A DNA stretch of 64,000 nt from Apiosordaria backusii. Its lineage: Eukaryota > Ascomycota > Sordariomycetes > Sordariales > Lasiosphaeriaceae. A program made the translations under genes and the position numbers. Below, piece by piece: positions 23,861 to 34,949 of this stretch. How positions within the stretch are numbered: position 1 is the stretch's first letter; each line of letters begins with the position of its first letter. The notes under the pieces are model-generated. The model was not told the DNA's origin and made no database searches. It saw nothing but the letters and a program-made list of their open reading frames with translations. The stretch is taken from the NCBI GenBank assembly GCA_030549205.1, contig JAUKTV010000004.1, positions 248,001 through 312,000 of the forward strand, written 5' to 3'.

Positions 23861-26764
23861 ATGCCACCCCAAACTCGGGCGCGGGCAACACCCGCAGCGC
23901 CGGCATCAAGGGTCTACGAATCAACTCCAACTGTTCGACAAGTCCAGTTCCCTCCTCGACGGCGAAATATGCGAACATATGGTCGCACCTCGACACCAAC
24001 GGGCATGTCTCGCCTCCTACGACAGCAGACATTGACCCAGATCGATTATGTGCAGCAAACCCCACCCCCCGCAGAGTTACGAGAAGACGAAGATGAATTG
24101 CCCACAACAGTACCCAGGGCAACGTTCAAGCCCAAAAAGCAGCCGCGCGACAAAAGAAGGAAGACGTTAGGTGATGCGCCGAGTTCGAGCTTCCATACGC
24201 AAACCATAACCCAGATGTATTCCATGACGACAAAGACCGAGGAAGACAACGAGCTGCGGATCAAGGACTCGGAGGACGAACATGATGAGGACGAATTAGA
24301 GCTTCCATGCCTTCCTTCAGCGAACATGTCGAGAAAGGAAGAATCTCCCGAGAGGAAGGCGACAAGACTGGTTTCGTCCGGCCCGCAAACACCCTCTACC
24401 AAGCGCATCAAAGTCAACCTTGATGAAGTCCCCTCTTCCCAACCAACCCCATTCACGCCAATGCTCGAGCGGTACAGCCCAGGCTCCGGGCAGTCCCCCC
24501 TTAAGAATAAGTCAACCAATGTCGATGCGTCAGCCCCAACCGTGGAGTCGGTAACAAGGCGCCCCCGAGATCTGGTTATTGAGGATAGCTTCAGTCCTGG
24601 TGGAGGACTCCCATCATCATCATCCATACTGGAAGAAACCCCGACGAAGGCGAAATCTTCACAAAAGAGAAAGCGAGAGCCTCTAGCCGAAATATCGCTG
24701 GGCAGTATGGAGTTAGGACAGGACGATAATTCCACTGAGGCGACGCCCACCAAAAAAAGCTACATGGAGATTCCGGACTCGGACGACGAACTGGCGAGTA
24801 TCGGATCTACCCCTTTTCATACTCCTCACAAGTCTCAGGGGGTCGTTGGTGAGCCGGGATCTGATGCCCACCTACGATATCCTGGGGTTGTCCCAGGTAG
24901 TGGAACATCAAACAAGGAGAACTGCACTCCTCGCTCAGGACAGAACAATGCCAGGAATTTTAGCACCAATGATGACGAAGCACCAGGGACGCCTACACCC
25001 ACAAACAAGAGGACAACGAGGTTGTCATCGCAAAAGAGATCGTCTGCGCAACCCTCGTCACAAAGACTCTTGTCACAGAGATCAGCTTCAAAATCACTGG
25101 TACCACAAAAAACTTCCTCAACGGTTGAGCAAGCAGAGGAAGAGGACTTGACTGCTAGCGAAGATGAGTTGTCTGAGTTATCTTGTACTCCACCAAGACC
25201 GTCAAGTTCAAAGTCGAAAACACCAACACCGAGACATAATCCAGAGCCTAACATACTAAGATCTATCTTGCGAAAGGCTGCTGAGCGACCTACTAACGCA
25301 AGCCCGTCCAAGCAGCCTAGAGGGAACACGACTCCCCAGTATCTAACATCAGAGTCCTCCACCGACCAAGGCCCCACCACTCCAACCCCGATTCGCAAGA
25401 CAGTTCAGATCCAGCTGCCGCCACCTCCTTCCAATACTCTAGGAGCTAGTTCAGAGGAACAGGAAGAGGAAGAAGAGGAGGAACAAGAGGTATACAAGGA
25501 AACCCCACAGAAGCCTCATCCTCCGAAGTCCTCTCCTACCCCTCAGCGCGCTACACAGCGCATGACCCAAGCCCGCTCGCAATTCTGGACCCAAGGCTGG
25601 GAAAGCCAGCGCGTACCCCTGCACGTCATTGAATCTCTAGGTCCCCAAACCGACCACAGTGACATCGTCATCTCGGTCGACCCCGAAATCGTCAACGAGA
25701 TCGTCGAAGGCCGCCGTGATCACGAGTTCCGAGAGTATAGATTCCCCCCGCAGGTCCTTCGCGTTTGGATGCTTGCGACCGACCCTATCAACGAAATCAA
25801 GTACATGGCTGTCATCGGCCCAGCGAAGCAACCAGGAGAAATCGACGGGGACAGCGGGTATAAAGGCAATGCTGAGTTTAACAGGGCAGAGACGAAGTTC
25901 AAGTTTGCGCATGAGTTGGTGCAGGTTTACCGGTTGAATAATCCTGTGCCGTTGGAGGATATGGATGAGCATGGGATGGGGAAGACGGCGCCGGTGAGGT
26001 GGAAGTATTTACCGCCTGCGGTGGTGGGGCAACTTATTGCGAATTTGAGGAATGCCGTGTTTGTGGAACCTGGGGGAGAGGCACCGCAGGCGGAACAGTT
26101 TTTGAGAGAGGATCTTGAGGAAGAGGAAGCAGAAGAGGAAGAGGAGGAACAGGAGACACAAGGGACCTCTGGGGTGACGATCTCACAGCAGGTGGCGGAG
26201 CAGCTCAGGAGTGATATCATACAGTCGACGCAGGTGGCACTGGGTCAGGGTGCTGGTTTTGGACAGGTGGAGGACGAGATGGATGTTCTTAATGACGATA
26301 CCGTCATCCCTGCCAGTCCGGAACAGACATTGCCGCCGATACCAGCGTCTCAAGCCAGGGAGTTCGCTAGACCAGGTGCTCCTCGGTCCAGTCAACGGAT
26401 TCGAAACCAGCACCGTCCGAGTACGCCCTCCACAGTCCGTCGGGTTGGCAGGACGAGAAACATAATTCGATCTTCTCAAGCAACCACGGCGAGCAACCAG
26501 TCAAGCCCGACTACCTCTCCGGCGAAGTCACTTGGAGCATCTGTGCCGCGGCCGCATATGCCTGGGTCAAGTGAGCTGTCACTTCCTGAGTTGTTGGACG
26601 TGGATATGGATGATGATGGGGAGACTCAGCTGCCTGTGCCAAGGGGGATCATTGCATCTTCCTCGCAGGCTTTTGCCACGGCGCAGGATAGTTCAGATAT
26701 GGGCATGGATTCGGAGGACGTGAGACGGCCGCCGAGTATTATTTTCGATTCTGATCAGGAGTAA
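23861..26764 (+). CDS. Large disordered nuclear-type protein with C-terminal PUA/ASCH-like domain
   Basis: A single open exon of 967 residues from the ATG at 23861; the frame opens earlier but with no ATG. About the first 570 residues are Ser/Thr/Pro/Lys/Glu-rich. They carry basic patches (KPKKQPRDKRRKTLG, SSQKRKREP), many SP/TP sites and SQ-rich stretches (TTRLSSQKRSSAQPSSQRLL), as in nuclear phospho-regulated proteins. A compact segment at residues ~575-735 begins QFWTQGWESQRVPLHVIESL. It continues DIVISVDPEIVNEIVEG, FREYRFPPQVLRVWMLATDP and INEIKYMAVIGPAK, resembling the beta-barrel start of PUA/ASCH-like domains. An acidic Glu-rich stretch and another disordered tail follow. I infer a nucleic-acid-binding or chromatin role. 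I do not know a characterised orthologue. Confidence 0.85.
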   Translation: MPPQTRARATPAAPASRVYESTPTVRQVQFPPRRRNMRTYGRTSTPTGMSRLLRQQTLTQIDYVQQTPPPAELREDEDELPTTVPRATFKPKKQPRDKRRKTLGDAPSSSFHTQTITQMYSMTTKTEEDNELRIKDSEDEHDEDELELPCLPSANMSRKEESPERKATRLVSSGPQTPSTKRIKVNLDEVPSSQPTPFTPMLERYSPGSGQSPLKNKSTNVDASAPTVESVTRRPRDLVIEDSFSPGGGLPSSSSILEETPTKAKSSQKRKREPLAEISLGSMELGQDDNSTEATPTKKSYMEIPDSDDELASIGSTPFHTPHKSQGVVGEPGSDAHLRYPGVVPGSGTSNKENCTPRSGQNNARNFSTNDDEAPGTPTPTNKRTTRLSSQKRSSAQPSSQRLLSQRSASKSLVPQKTSSTVEQAEEEDLTASEDELSELSCTPPRPSSSKSKTPTPRHNPEPNILRSILRKAAERPTNASPSKQPRGNTTPQYLTSESSTDQGPTTPTPIRKTVQIQLPPPPSNTLGASSEEQEEEEEEEQEVYKETPQKPHPPKSSPTPQRATQRMTQARSQFWTQGWESQRVPLHVIESLGPQTDHSDIVISVDPEIVNEIVEGRRDHEFREYRFPPQVLRVWMLATDPINEIKYMAVIGPAKQPGEIDGDSGYKGNAEFNRAETKFKFAHELVQVYRLNNPVPLEDMDEHGMGKTAPVRWKYLPPAVVGQLIANLRNAVFVEPGGEAPQAEQFLREDLEEEEAEEEEEEQETQGTSGVTISQQVAEQLRSDIIQSTQVALGQGAGFGQVEDEMDVLNDDTVIPASPEQTLPPIPASQAREFARPGAPRSSQRIRNQHRPSTPSTVRRVGRTRNIIRSSQATTASNQSSPTTSPAKSLGASVPRPHMPGSSELSLPELLDVDMDDDGETQLPVPRGIIASSSQAFATAQDSSDMGMDSEDVRRPPSIIFDSDQE

Positions 26765-27271
26765 GGATCGACGAGTAAGGTTGTTGACGTTGTCTTTTGT
26801 GGGAGTTTTACTTTTATCGGGAAATGGGTTGGGCTGGGTTTGTGGATGGCTGGTTGTCTGGCTACATTACTGGGATGGCAGGGTATATACCATTTAGATG
26901 AAGAGGGACACAGGACTCATAGGATATGTATCGAGCTCTTTAGTTGTTATACGGTAGCTGATTAATGGACTTGCAGTGGCAAAGCTAGGATTGAGTCAAA
27001 TCCAAGATGGGATCAGAGTGAATAAAGCTTAGATTATCGACAGTGAAGTCCAGGATGATGATTCTTACAAGTATAATGTTAAACTCTGGACAAGTCTACA
27101 AGATACTACACTTTATGCCTTGTATGTGCGAGAACGCTGCAAGCAACACGCCCCCATCCTGTTCTTAACAAATTGTTAAAGTCTCCAAATGCCTTTCCAG
27201 CTTTCACGGAGGCATCCCGCGTCTTGAACAGGGCTTGCTGTATGGAACGCAGGCGGTCTCCATAGGTATAA
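26765..27271. other. Intergenic region before the retrotransposon
   Basis: About 500 bp of 3' flank of the PUA-like gene with ordinary base composition. Composition changes sharply to AT-rich just inside the retrotransposon. No gene is seen. Confidence 0.5.
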
Positions 27272-27276
27272 CCCTG

Positions 27277-27429
27277 TGTGGAATAATATTGTGGGCTAAA
27301 ACTCTGTCAATTCTGGTGTTATACGTGGGAGGAAGCCTAGGTAGGTGTGGACTTCCGAACTGTGTAGCTTAGGTCTTACTGTTAAGGTCTTAATTTCCTT
27401 AATAGTAGGCCTTCTATACTAATCTAACA
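27277..27429 (-). repeat. LTR of the RIP-degraded element (left copy, 3' LTR on minus strand)
   Basis: 153 bp, TGTGGAATAATATT..CTAACA. It aligns over its full length, with no gaps, to the right copy. The differences I can see are transitions (C/T or G/A), consistent with RIP rather than ordinary drift. Confidence 0.9.
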
Positions 27430-28670
27430 TACCTCCTAGCCAACGCTTTACTTAAGGCTATTAGGTGCCTATTACTATAAACCTAAAGCCTGTTTTCTTC
27501 TGAATTCCTTTCTTTTTTATGATATTACCATTTTACTCTATTTTATAATATCTATTAAGTCTAGACTATATCTATCGGCCTCCTTTCTGGTTATAGCTAC
27601 TACTCTATCTTTAATCCCTATAAACTATAGCTCCTTAACTTCCTAGCTTTTTTCTTCTTTCTTTATATCCTTTAATAGCTTTAAATCCTTTTCCTTTAAC
27701 TCCTACTTTTTAATTAAGTCTCCTATATCCTTTACCTTAATAAGGTCTTTAAATTTAATAAACTTTTCTTTTATAAGTACCTTTATTAAGCTATTAATTA
27801 GCATTTTCTTAATAATTAGATATTCTATTAAGATTTCCTTCTACTATTACCTTTTTTAAAGCTAGTAGTTATAAATATCGATATACTAAAGTTTTATTTA
27901 TAAAGTATTAAAGTCTATAATTACTAACTAAATAGTCTAAATGTTATTATACTATACTTTAATCCTACTATTATTATCTAATTCTATATTTAATTCCTAT
28001 ATTAAACAGATCTTATATATAGCTTCCTTAATAGCCTATAATAAAGCTAAAAGCTCTACTTTTATAATTAAAATAGTAATAGTATCCTATTTATTAGCTC
28101 TTTAACTGACAATACTATCGAAAAGCCTTATTATATAGGCTTATAAGCTTTTCCGGTTAATAAAGTTATCTATAAATAAAGCATTAGAAAAGACTTTAAA
28201 GGTATCCTTACCCTCTAACTTTAATATATAAATGCTAATTAATAATAAATAGCTTAATATCTATTTAATAGTAAACTAATAAATTGTATTAAAATTTATA
28301 TTAAAGCTAGTTAATTTAAAGACTGTAAAGGCAATATTTAACCTACTAATAATGGCTATATAAAGAAAAAAGCTAATAAGTCATTAATAGTAGTAAGTTT
28401 GCTTATAATTAGCCACTTCTTTATTAAAAACTAGCTTTTTATCGATTATTAAAGTCCAAGGCCTTTTATTAAAAGGTTAGTTATTAAAATAGGCAAGTTT
28501 ACTAATATATTTATATTAAAAAAGCTAAGCTAGCCTATTTAGCCTATCCTTTAGTACTTTTATACTTAAAAACCATTAAAGGCTCTTTCTTTTTTATAAA
28601 ATAAAGTAGGTTCGAAGTCTTTTTACTAATTTATTTATAAAATACCGTTTTCTTTATAGAAAGGTAATTG

Positions 28671-29098
28671 TGTCACAACCCTGGTATATGGACGAGAATA
28701 ACGATTGGTTGTGGAACCACGGGAGGTAAGGACCAATCAGGAATGCACCTAGGAGAGCCAATCAAAGTAAGGAACGGTTGATCAGTGTGTTCAGGGCGCT
28801 GAGCAGACTGAGTGGGATGATCAGTCTGCTTGGAGCACTGAGCAGACCAAGCAGAGTGATCAGTGTGCTCGGGGCACTGAGCAAGGTGAGCACGACTAGG
28901 AAAGGGTCTATATATACGGAGGAACTAGATAGCTTGTAGATAGTTCCGCAGTATGCAATCACAGCTTGTATTCACGGTATCTTGTGTTTACATTGAGACA
29001 TCTTGTTGTGCACTGTTTAGCTGCACCGAACCATTATTATCAGAAGTTACCTTCAACTGTGTATCCCTTTCAGAGGTTCTGATCAGGGGTTCGTCACA
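28671..29098 (+). mobile_element. Solo LTR 1 (TGTCAC..GTCACA family)
   Basis: 428 bp with a perfect 5-bp target duplication AATTG (28666-28670 and 29099-29103), inserted in the degraded element beside its RT motif. It shows little RIP compared with its surroundings. U3 has CCAAT boxes (GACCAATCAG, AGCCAATCAA). Next come three ~38-bp tandem units containing TGATCAGT and CACTGAGCA, then TATATATA at about 28909. The region from the TATA box to the end is shared with solo LTRs 2 and 3. Confidence 0.92.
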
Positions 29099-30699
29099 AA
29101 TTGTAATATTATCTATATAGAAGAAAATAATAACTCTATTTTTTATATAATAATATTACTTATAAGGCACTGCCTTATATCCTAAAGTAGTAAGAATATT
29201 AATGAAATTCCGTTATTATAGAAATAGAAATTCCTTTAAGTTATATAAAGCCTTCTTTAAAAAAAGCACCTTACTAGCAGTTCTTCCAGCTTTTAATAGA
29301 ATCTATATATAAATAATATATAAAAAGTTAATATAAATAAAGGCGTTAATAATATTATATTATAATATCTTAAGGTTAAATTTTACTATAATAGAAACTA
29401 AGGTTCTAAACGACTTCCTTATTAAAGTAATAGTATAGGTATTTTCTATTATAGTTTTAACTTATTAATCGTCTTTTATAATTAACTTAGCTTTAGTCTT
29501 TTATAGAAAACTATACTTATTAAGCTTATAAGTAAATACCTATATATTATTAAGGACTTAGTACTTTAAGGCCTTTACTTAATTAACTACCTCTTAAGAC
29601 TTTATTTCCTTATAGCTTTATAGATAGTCTTTAATTATTACTTTAAATAAATTTTAATAAAGGTAGTTTTTTAACTCTTTATAGTTCTTTAAAAGGTTAG
29701 GAAGCTCTTTACAGTAGATTTTTACTGTAGGCTTTATACTACTTATATAAGTTCTATTAGGTTTTTCTAATTTAGTAAATTCTTTAAATTTAAAAAGGCT
29801 TATAGTTAACCTTCGAATCTTATATTTTATAAGAATTTTACTTTTTTTTACTTTTCTTTTTATAATAAAGCTAGCTTTTTAAAGACTATATCGGTATTTA
29901 ATAGTATAGAGGTTTATAGATTTTAAACCTTTAAGTTTAATAGCATTTTTTATAAAGTTTATTTTAAAAGTAGAAGCTCCTATTAAAAAGCCTATATAAG
30001 GAAGAGTATTTTTAAGTATTAGGAAAGTACTTAAAGGTCTTAGTAACTTTAGTTAATTAAACCTTTTAGACTTGGTTACTTTTCCTAGCCCTATCTTTAA
30101 AATATACTTAAAGTATAGCTATTTAGAGGAATTCTCTAGCGTTAATAGAGGTTTTATATTATTCTATAAAGTAAGTTATTTATTATTAGATTCCTTTTTA
30201 AGTAAATTAGTAAAAAGATCCTAATAGTAGTTAATATAAGAATAGTATTTACTTATTATTAAATTACTAATTAAGTCCTTTTTATAGATTTTAATAACTA
30301 AAGTAGCTAGCTTTACAATTATAAGTTTTATAAAGTCATTAGTAAAGTCGTCTTTTTCCTCTATAAGCTTTTTATTCTTTTTAAACTCTATATCTTTAAC
30401 TTTAATAATTTTATTAAATACTAAGTTTTAGATTTTAAAAATCCTAATACCTTTATATTCTATTAAATATTTAATAAAGGCTTAGAATTAAAGTTTCTTT
30501 ATTTTATTTTCTCCTTTATAAATATTAGAAAATATATAGTAAGCCTTATATTTATATACTTTAATATAACCTTCTTAAGGCTTTAGTATATTAAATAGTA
30601 TTAAACTATCCTTTTATTATTTAATAGAATAGAAGATTTATATAGAAGTTTGCTATTTAAAGTAAGCCTTAAGTATTTAGTTATAAAAGTATACCGTTA

Positions 30700-31140
30700 T
30701 GTGACGAACCCCGGTACAGAACCTCTGAAAGGGATACTCGGTTGAAGGCTACTCCTGACAATTGGTTCGGTGCAGCTAAACAGTGCACAACAAGATGTCT
30801 CAATGTAAACACAAGATACCGTGAATACAAGCTGTGATTGCATACTGCGGAACTATCTACAAGCTGTCTAGTTCCTCCGTATATATAGTCTTCTTGTCAT
30901 TTGAGTGCTCGCCGTGCTATGGCCTCGATCACCCCTAGCACTTTGCATCCTGCGATGTGCTCGTCGTGCTATGCCCTCGATCACCCCGAGCATCTTGCAT
31001 CCTGCAACATGCTCGTGTGTCTTGGCACCCTAGCACTTCTAGTCCGTTCCCACTGGTTGCTTTCTAGCTCCTAATGATTGGCTCGGGACGTCCCCGCATC
31101 CCACATACTGTACGACCTGCCGCTGGTTTAACTTGTGACA
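30700..31140 (-). mobile_element. Solo LTR 2 (same family, minus orientation)
   Basis: 441 bp with a perfect 5-bp duplication CGTTA (30695-30699 and 31141-31145). The segment 30700-30888 (downstream half including the TATA region, read on minus) closely matches the other two solo LTRs. The U3 block instead consists of two ~52-bp units built on GTGCTCG.CGTGCTATG.CCTCGATCACCCC, unlike copies 1 and 3. The minus-strand start TGTCACAAG and a CCAATCATT box are conserved. Confidence 0.92.
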
Positions 31141-31440
31141 CGTTACTTTTATAATTTCTCTTTATAGGAATTTAAGTAATTTAACTAATGTCTTTATTAT
31201 AGTAGCTTTCCTTTTAATATTACCTTTTAAGTACTTAACTCTACCGTTTTAGTTTTAATAGTCTAAAGTAAAAGGCTTATAAATAATTCCTAAGTTTTTT
31301 AGTATATCTTTTATTTTTATTAACGTTACTATTTTATTGTCACTTTATAAAGTCTATATTAATATAGTATATTAGTAAAATAAGTAATAAAATAGCTTTA
31401 TTACTATATTAATAATTCCTCTACTTTTATAGTCCTTAAG

Positions 31441-31842
31441 TGTGACGAACCCCTGTACAGAACCTCTGAAAGGGATACTCGGTTGAAGGTAACTTCTGAC
31501 AATTGGTTCGGTGCAGCTAAACAGTGCACAACAAGATGTCTCAATGTAAACACAAGATACCGTGAATACAAGCTGTGATTGCATACTGCGGAACTATCTA
31601 CAAGCTATCTAGTTCCTCCGTATATATAGACCGTTATTTCCTGGATCATTGTCCTTTCCTAATGATCCCCTAGAGCCGGATCGTTGGATCACCACAATGA
31701 TCCAATGATCCTATTCCCGGATCATGCTCTTATCCCAATGATCCTTTCCTGGTAGGTCTGTCTCCTATTCCTTTGATTGGCTGTTCCCTTCTTCCTTCTG
31801 ATTGGCTGAGACTGCCGGGAGTCCGCATTCAAGAACGTGACA
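31441..31842 (-). mobile_element. Solo LTR 3 (same family, minus orientation)
   Basis: 402 bp with a perfect 5-bp duplication TTAAG (31436-31440 and 31843-31847). The segment 31441-31629 matches solo LTRs 1 and 2. Its U3 block is a third type, made of GGATCATT / AATGATCC motifs in both orientations. Two AGCCAATCA boxes lie near the U3 end. Confidence 0.92.
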
Positions 31843-34411
31843 TTAAGGTAGTAAAGGAAAGTCATCTTACTATAGTAGTTAATAAAGAAAATAAAGTACT
31901 TAAAGCCTTATAGATCTTCCTTATATTTAAAAAGGTCTATTATCTATACTTTATTTAAATAGTAAAGGTTTAGCCTTAATTAAATACTTTATATATTTTT
32001 AATCTTAACTTATATATAAGCTTTATAGTCTTTAATAATAAGATAGTTATAAATACTTAGAAATTACTATTCTACTTTTTCATCTTTGAAACCTTACTTT
32101 AATTTAGTCAGCCGGTAAAGTTTAAACTTAGCCTTTAAACTTAACTGGCTAACTAAGTTTTAAGACTAGGCTTTTTTTACTTCTTTTTAAAGGTCTTCTT
32201 TTTCTTTACCTTTTAAAGATCTATAGATACTATCTTTCTTTATAATTAAGAAGCTTTTAGAAATTCTATTTAGAATTTATAACTTTATACCTTTAATATT
32301 TTTAGTAAATTTTATTATTGCTTATTAGTTAGTATAATTAAACTAAAGGTATTAAATTATTAATAAAGTAATAAAAGCTAACTTTTTTCTTTAAATATAG
32401 AAGGCATTATAGTAAATAAATAACTTTAAAGACCTTATAGCTGGATTAATATATTTAATAACTATTTAACTATAAGTTTTTTAAAGTAAGGTAATTACTT
32501 TATTTAAAAAGCTTTATAAGTAATTCTTTAGTATTTTATTATCTTATTAAATTTTAAAACCTTTTAATATTTTAAATAATACTAGGTTAATAGTAAAGTC
32601 TTTATAATAGGCTATGTTATAAAGCTATAAAGTCCTTAATCCTTATAAGGTTTGTATATAAATATCGACTTTTCTATAGTTAATAATAGGAACTATTAAG
32701 CTTTTTACTGTAACTTAGTCCTTTAAAGTTATAAGTTGAAAGTAGTTAAAGTAGCTGATTTTATTAAAAATATAAAGAATAATATTAAAATTGAGAATTG
32801 TTAAGCGGTAGAGTAGGTATTTTAATATAAAAAAGCAGGACTTTAATATCAGTTACTTTAGAATTTTTAAAGAAACCTTACCTTTTAATTATAAAAAAAC
32901 AGTATTTACTATTATATACTTAATAAGTTAACGTTTGTAGTATACTATAATAAAAGACCAGACTTTTTACTTTTTAAGTTAATTTCTCTATAGTTTTTCT
33001 TTATTATTACTTCTTTTTTCTTTTCTTACTTAATTAACTTCTTTATTTAACTTTCTATTAACGTTAAGGACTGCTTAAATAAAGGCTTTAATTAAAGAAT
33101 TAAGGCAAAATTGTAAATTCATAAGGACCTTTTTTAATAAAATATAATAATAATTGTTAATTTTATACTTATTTTTATAATAAACGTTATAGATTAGGGT
33201 TTTCTTATTAAATAGCTTAAAGTTTAAACTAAAGTCCTACTTTTTCTACTTAATCGAATTGTCTTAAAGACTGTAATTTCTTTAACCTCGATTATCTTAG
33301 CCTTAGTTACTATAGCCTTTTTTTATATTATCTTCTTTTACTATATTACTATAGAAGGTTAAGAAAGTACCTACAGCCTTTAGCTTTTTAGTTTCCTTAT
33401 AAGTATAAAATATCTTGTCTTTAATATCCTTAGCGATTTTCTTAAAAGTTAGCTTATTAAATAGTATATAGCGTTTTTAGTTTATTTTAAAGTTAAAAGT
33501 CTATAAAGAAAGTAAGAGATTTCTACTTATTACTTAAAAAAGGCCTATTAATTAAATAATAAAATTAAAGGTATTAAAAGTATAAAATTCCTTAATTATA
33601 TAGAAGACTTTCTTTTAAGTAGTTACCTATTTTTTTACCTTCTTAAAGTTATTAACAGATTTAAAGGATTTAACATACTCCTTAAGCTTTTCTTAATAGT
33701 AAAGGCAGTATTTATCTTCGTTAAGAATTATAGCTTTTTTAAAGGTATCAAAGTTGCTAATAAAGCTATAGTTTCCTTTATAGTAAGTATTTTAAAGGCT
33801 TATTTTAATATAGTTAATAACCTACTTATTAAGCTTTTAAAAGGTATCTTAAACCTTATTATAGTCCCTTATTATTTTTATAAAGTAGTTTAAGTTAAAT
33901 TTATATTCCTCCTTTCCTTTAATAGTAAGGTCGCTTATTGTATATATAGGTTTTAAAACTTCCTTTAATAAGTCCAGGACTTCTTCTTTACTTTTACTTC
34001 CGGCTTTAATAACTAATACAGTTACTTAAATACAAATAGTACAGTTAAGATACTTTCGAAACCTCCGTTTATATTACTTATAAACTTTAAATTTATATTT
34101 ATAGTATATAATAGCTATATATATTTTAGTATATTTTATATTATAAATGCTTGAAATAGCCGGCTTTTTAAATATAGGAATACAGTTCTTTAAATTAATA
34201 TATACCTAATCGTCTTATATATAGTACTTTAAGGTAGTTTCGAATGCCTACTAATTATTAGGTCTATTAAGAAAGACTGTATTTTACTTCTTAGTAACTA
34301 TAAGAAGAGCGGTTAAATTAAACGCTATAGTAATAGGTTTTTTATAGGTAGGTCAGTCTCTTACAAATAGCTTTAAAAATAAGCCTTTAAATCAACACTC
34401 TAACTGCGAAT

Positions 34412-34564
34412 TGTGGAACAATATTATAGGCTAAAACTCTGTCAATTCTGGTGTTGTACGTGGGAGGAAGCCTAGGTAGGTGCGGACTTCCGAACCGTGT
34501 GGCTTAGGTCCCACTGCCAAGGTCTTAATTTCCCTAACAGTAGGCCTCCCATACTAATCTGACA
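34412..34564 (-). repeat. LTR of the RIP-degraded element (right copy, 5' LTR on minus strand)
   Basis: 153 bp, TGTGGAACAATATT..CTGACA, followed directly by the CCCTG duplication. It carries fewer T/A changes than the left copy. Confidence 0.9.
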
Positions 34565-34949
34565 CCCTGATACCAACTGAGTGTAAGATACGGTAATTGG
34601 TAACGCCTCTTTCAGGAGTTGCCGAGTCTGTTGCATTGGTGGCGCACGGACCTCTAGTTGAGTGACGGTGTTCCAACTGGACGACTCCACTGCATTGCAT
34701 TCCGTCTCGAGTTGTTGAACAGCTCTTGCTACAACCAAGGAAGCCTTTTATCGTGTTCAAACGCCTGTATCTGCTTCGAGAATTGCTTTATTTCCAGCTC
34801 CAATCCGGGACCACATCATTGCGACACCCTTTTTTCCCGAGCCATGATCCGGCGCTCTCGCCATCAAACACTGCCGCCGCCCGTTCGTTGATGAACTGCC
34901 CCCCTGGTCCTCCGCTTGACGGGAGCGCTACCCCGCCGCCATCGTCTCG

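Larger units (their letters stand above)
27277..34564 (-). mobile_element. Full-length LTR retrotransposon, RIP-degraded, Ty1/copia-like
   Basis: The element is bounded by two 153-bp direct LTRs that start TGTGG and end ACA. It is flanked by a perfect 5-bp duplication CCCTG (27272-27276 and 34565-34569). The total is 7,288 bp, about 6.0 kb once three nested solo LTRs are removed. The interior is extremely AT- and TpA-rich with stops in all frames, as expected after RIP. Orientation is inferred as minus. On that strand a purine-rich GGCTAGGAGGTA directly precedes the LTR at 27429. A degenerate reverse transcriptase motif FFYIDNITI (expected YVDD) reads at about 29135-29104. A degenerate RNase H-like YIDI motif lies at about 27885. 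RT near the 3' end fits copia gene order. The sequence inside the other LTR (ATTCGCAGTTAGAG) is not a primer site I recognise. No intact protein remains. Confidence 0.85.

Noticed and set aside
27430..34411. Search for intact genes inside the AT-rich block
   Set aside because: Stops are dense in all six frames. The only longer frames (28762-28962 and 31372-31584) fall mainly within the solo LTRs and are not protein-like.
34570..34582. CTGATACCAAC next to the right LTR, the complement of a copia primer site
   Set aside because: It lies outside the LTR and overlaps the CCCTG target duplication, so it cannot serve as the primer site of this element. It is probably coincidence or a remnant of an older insertion.
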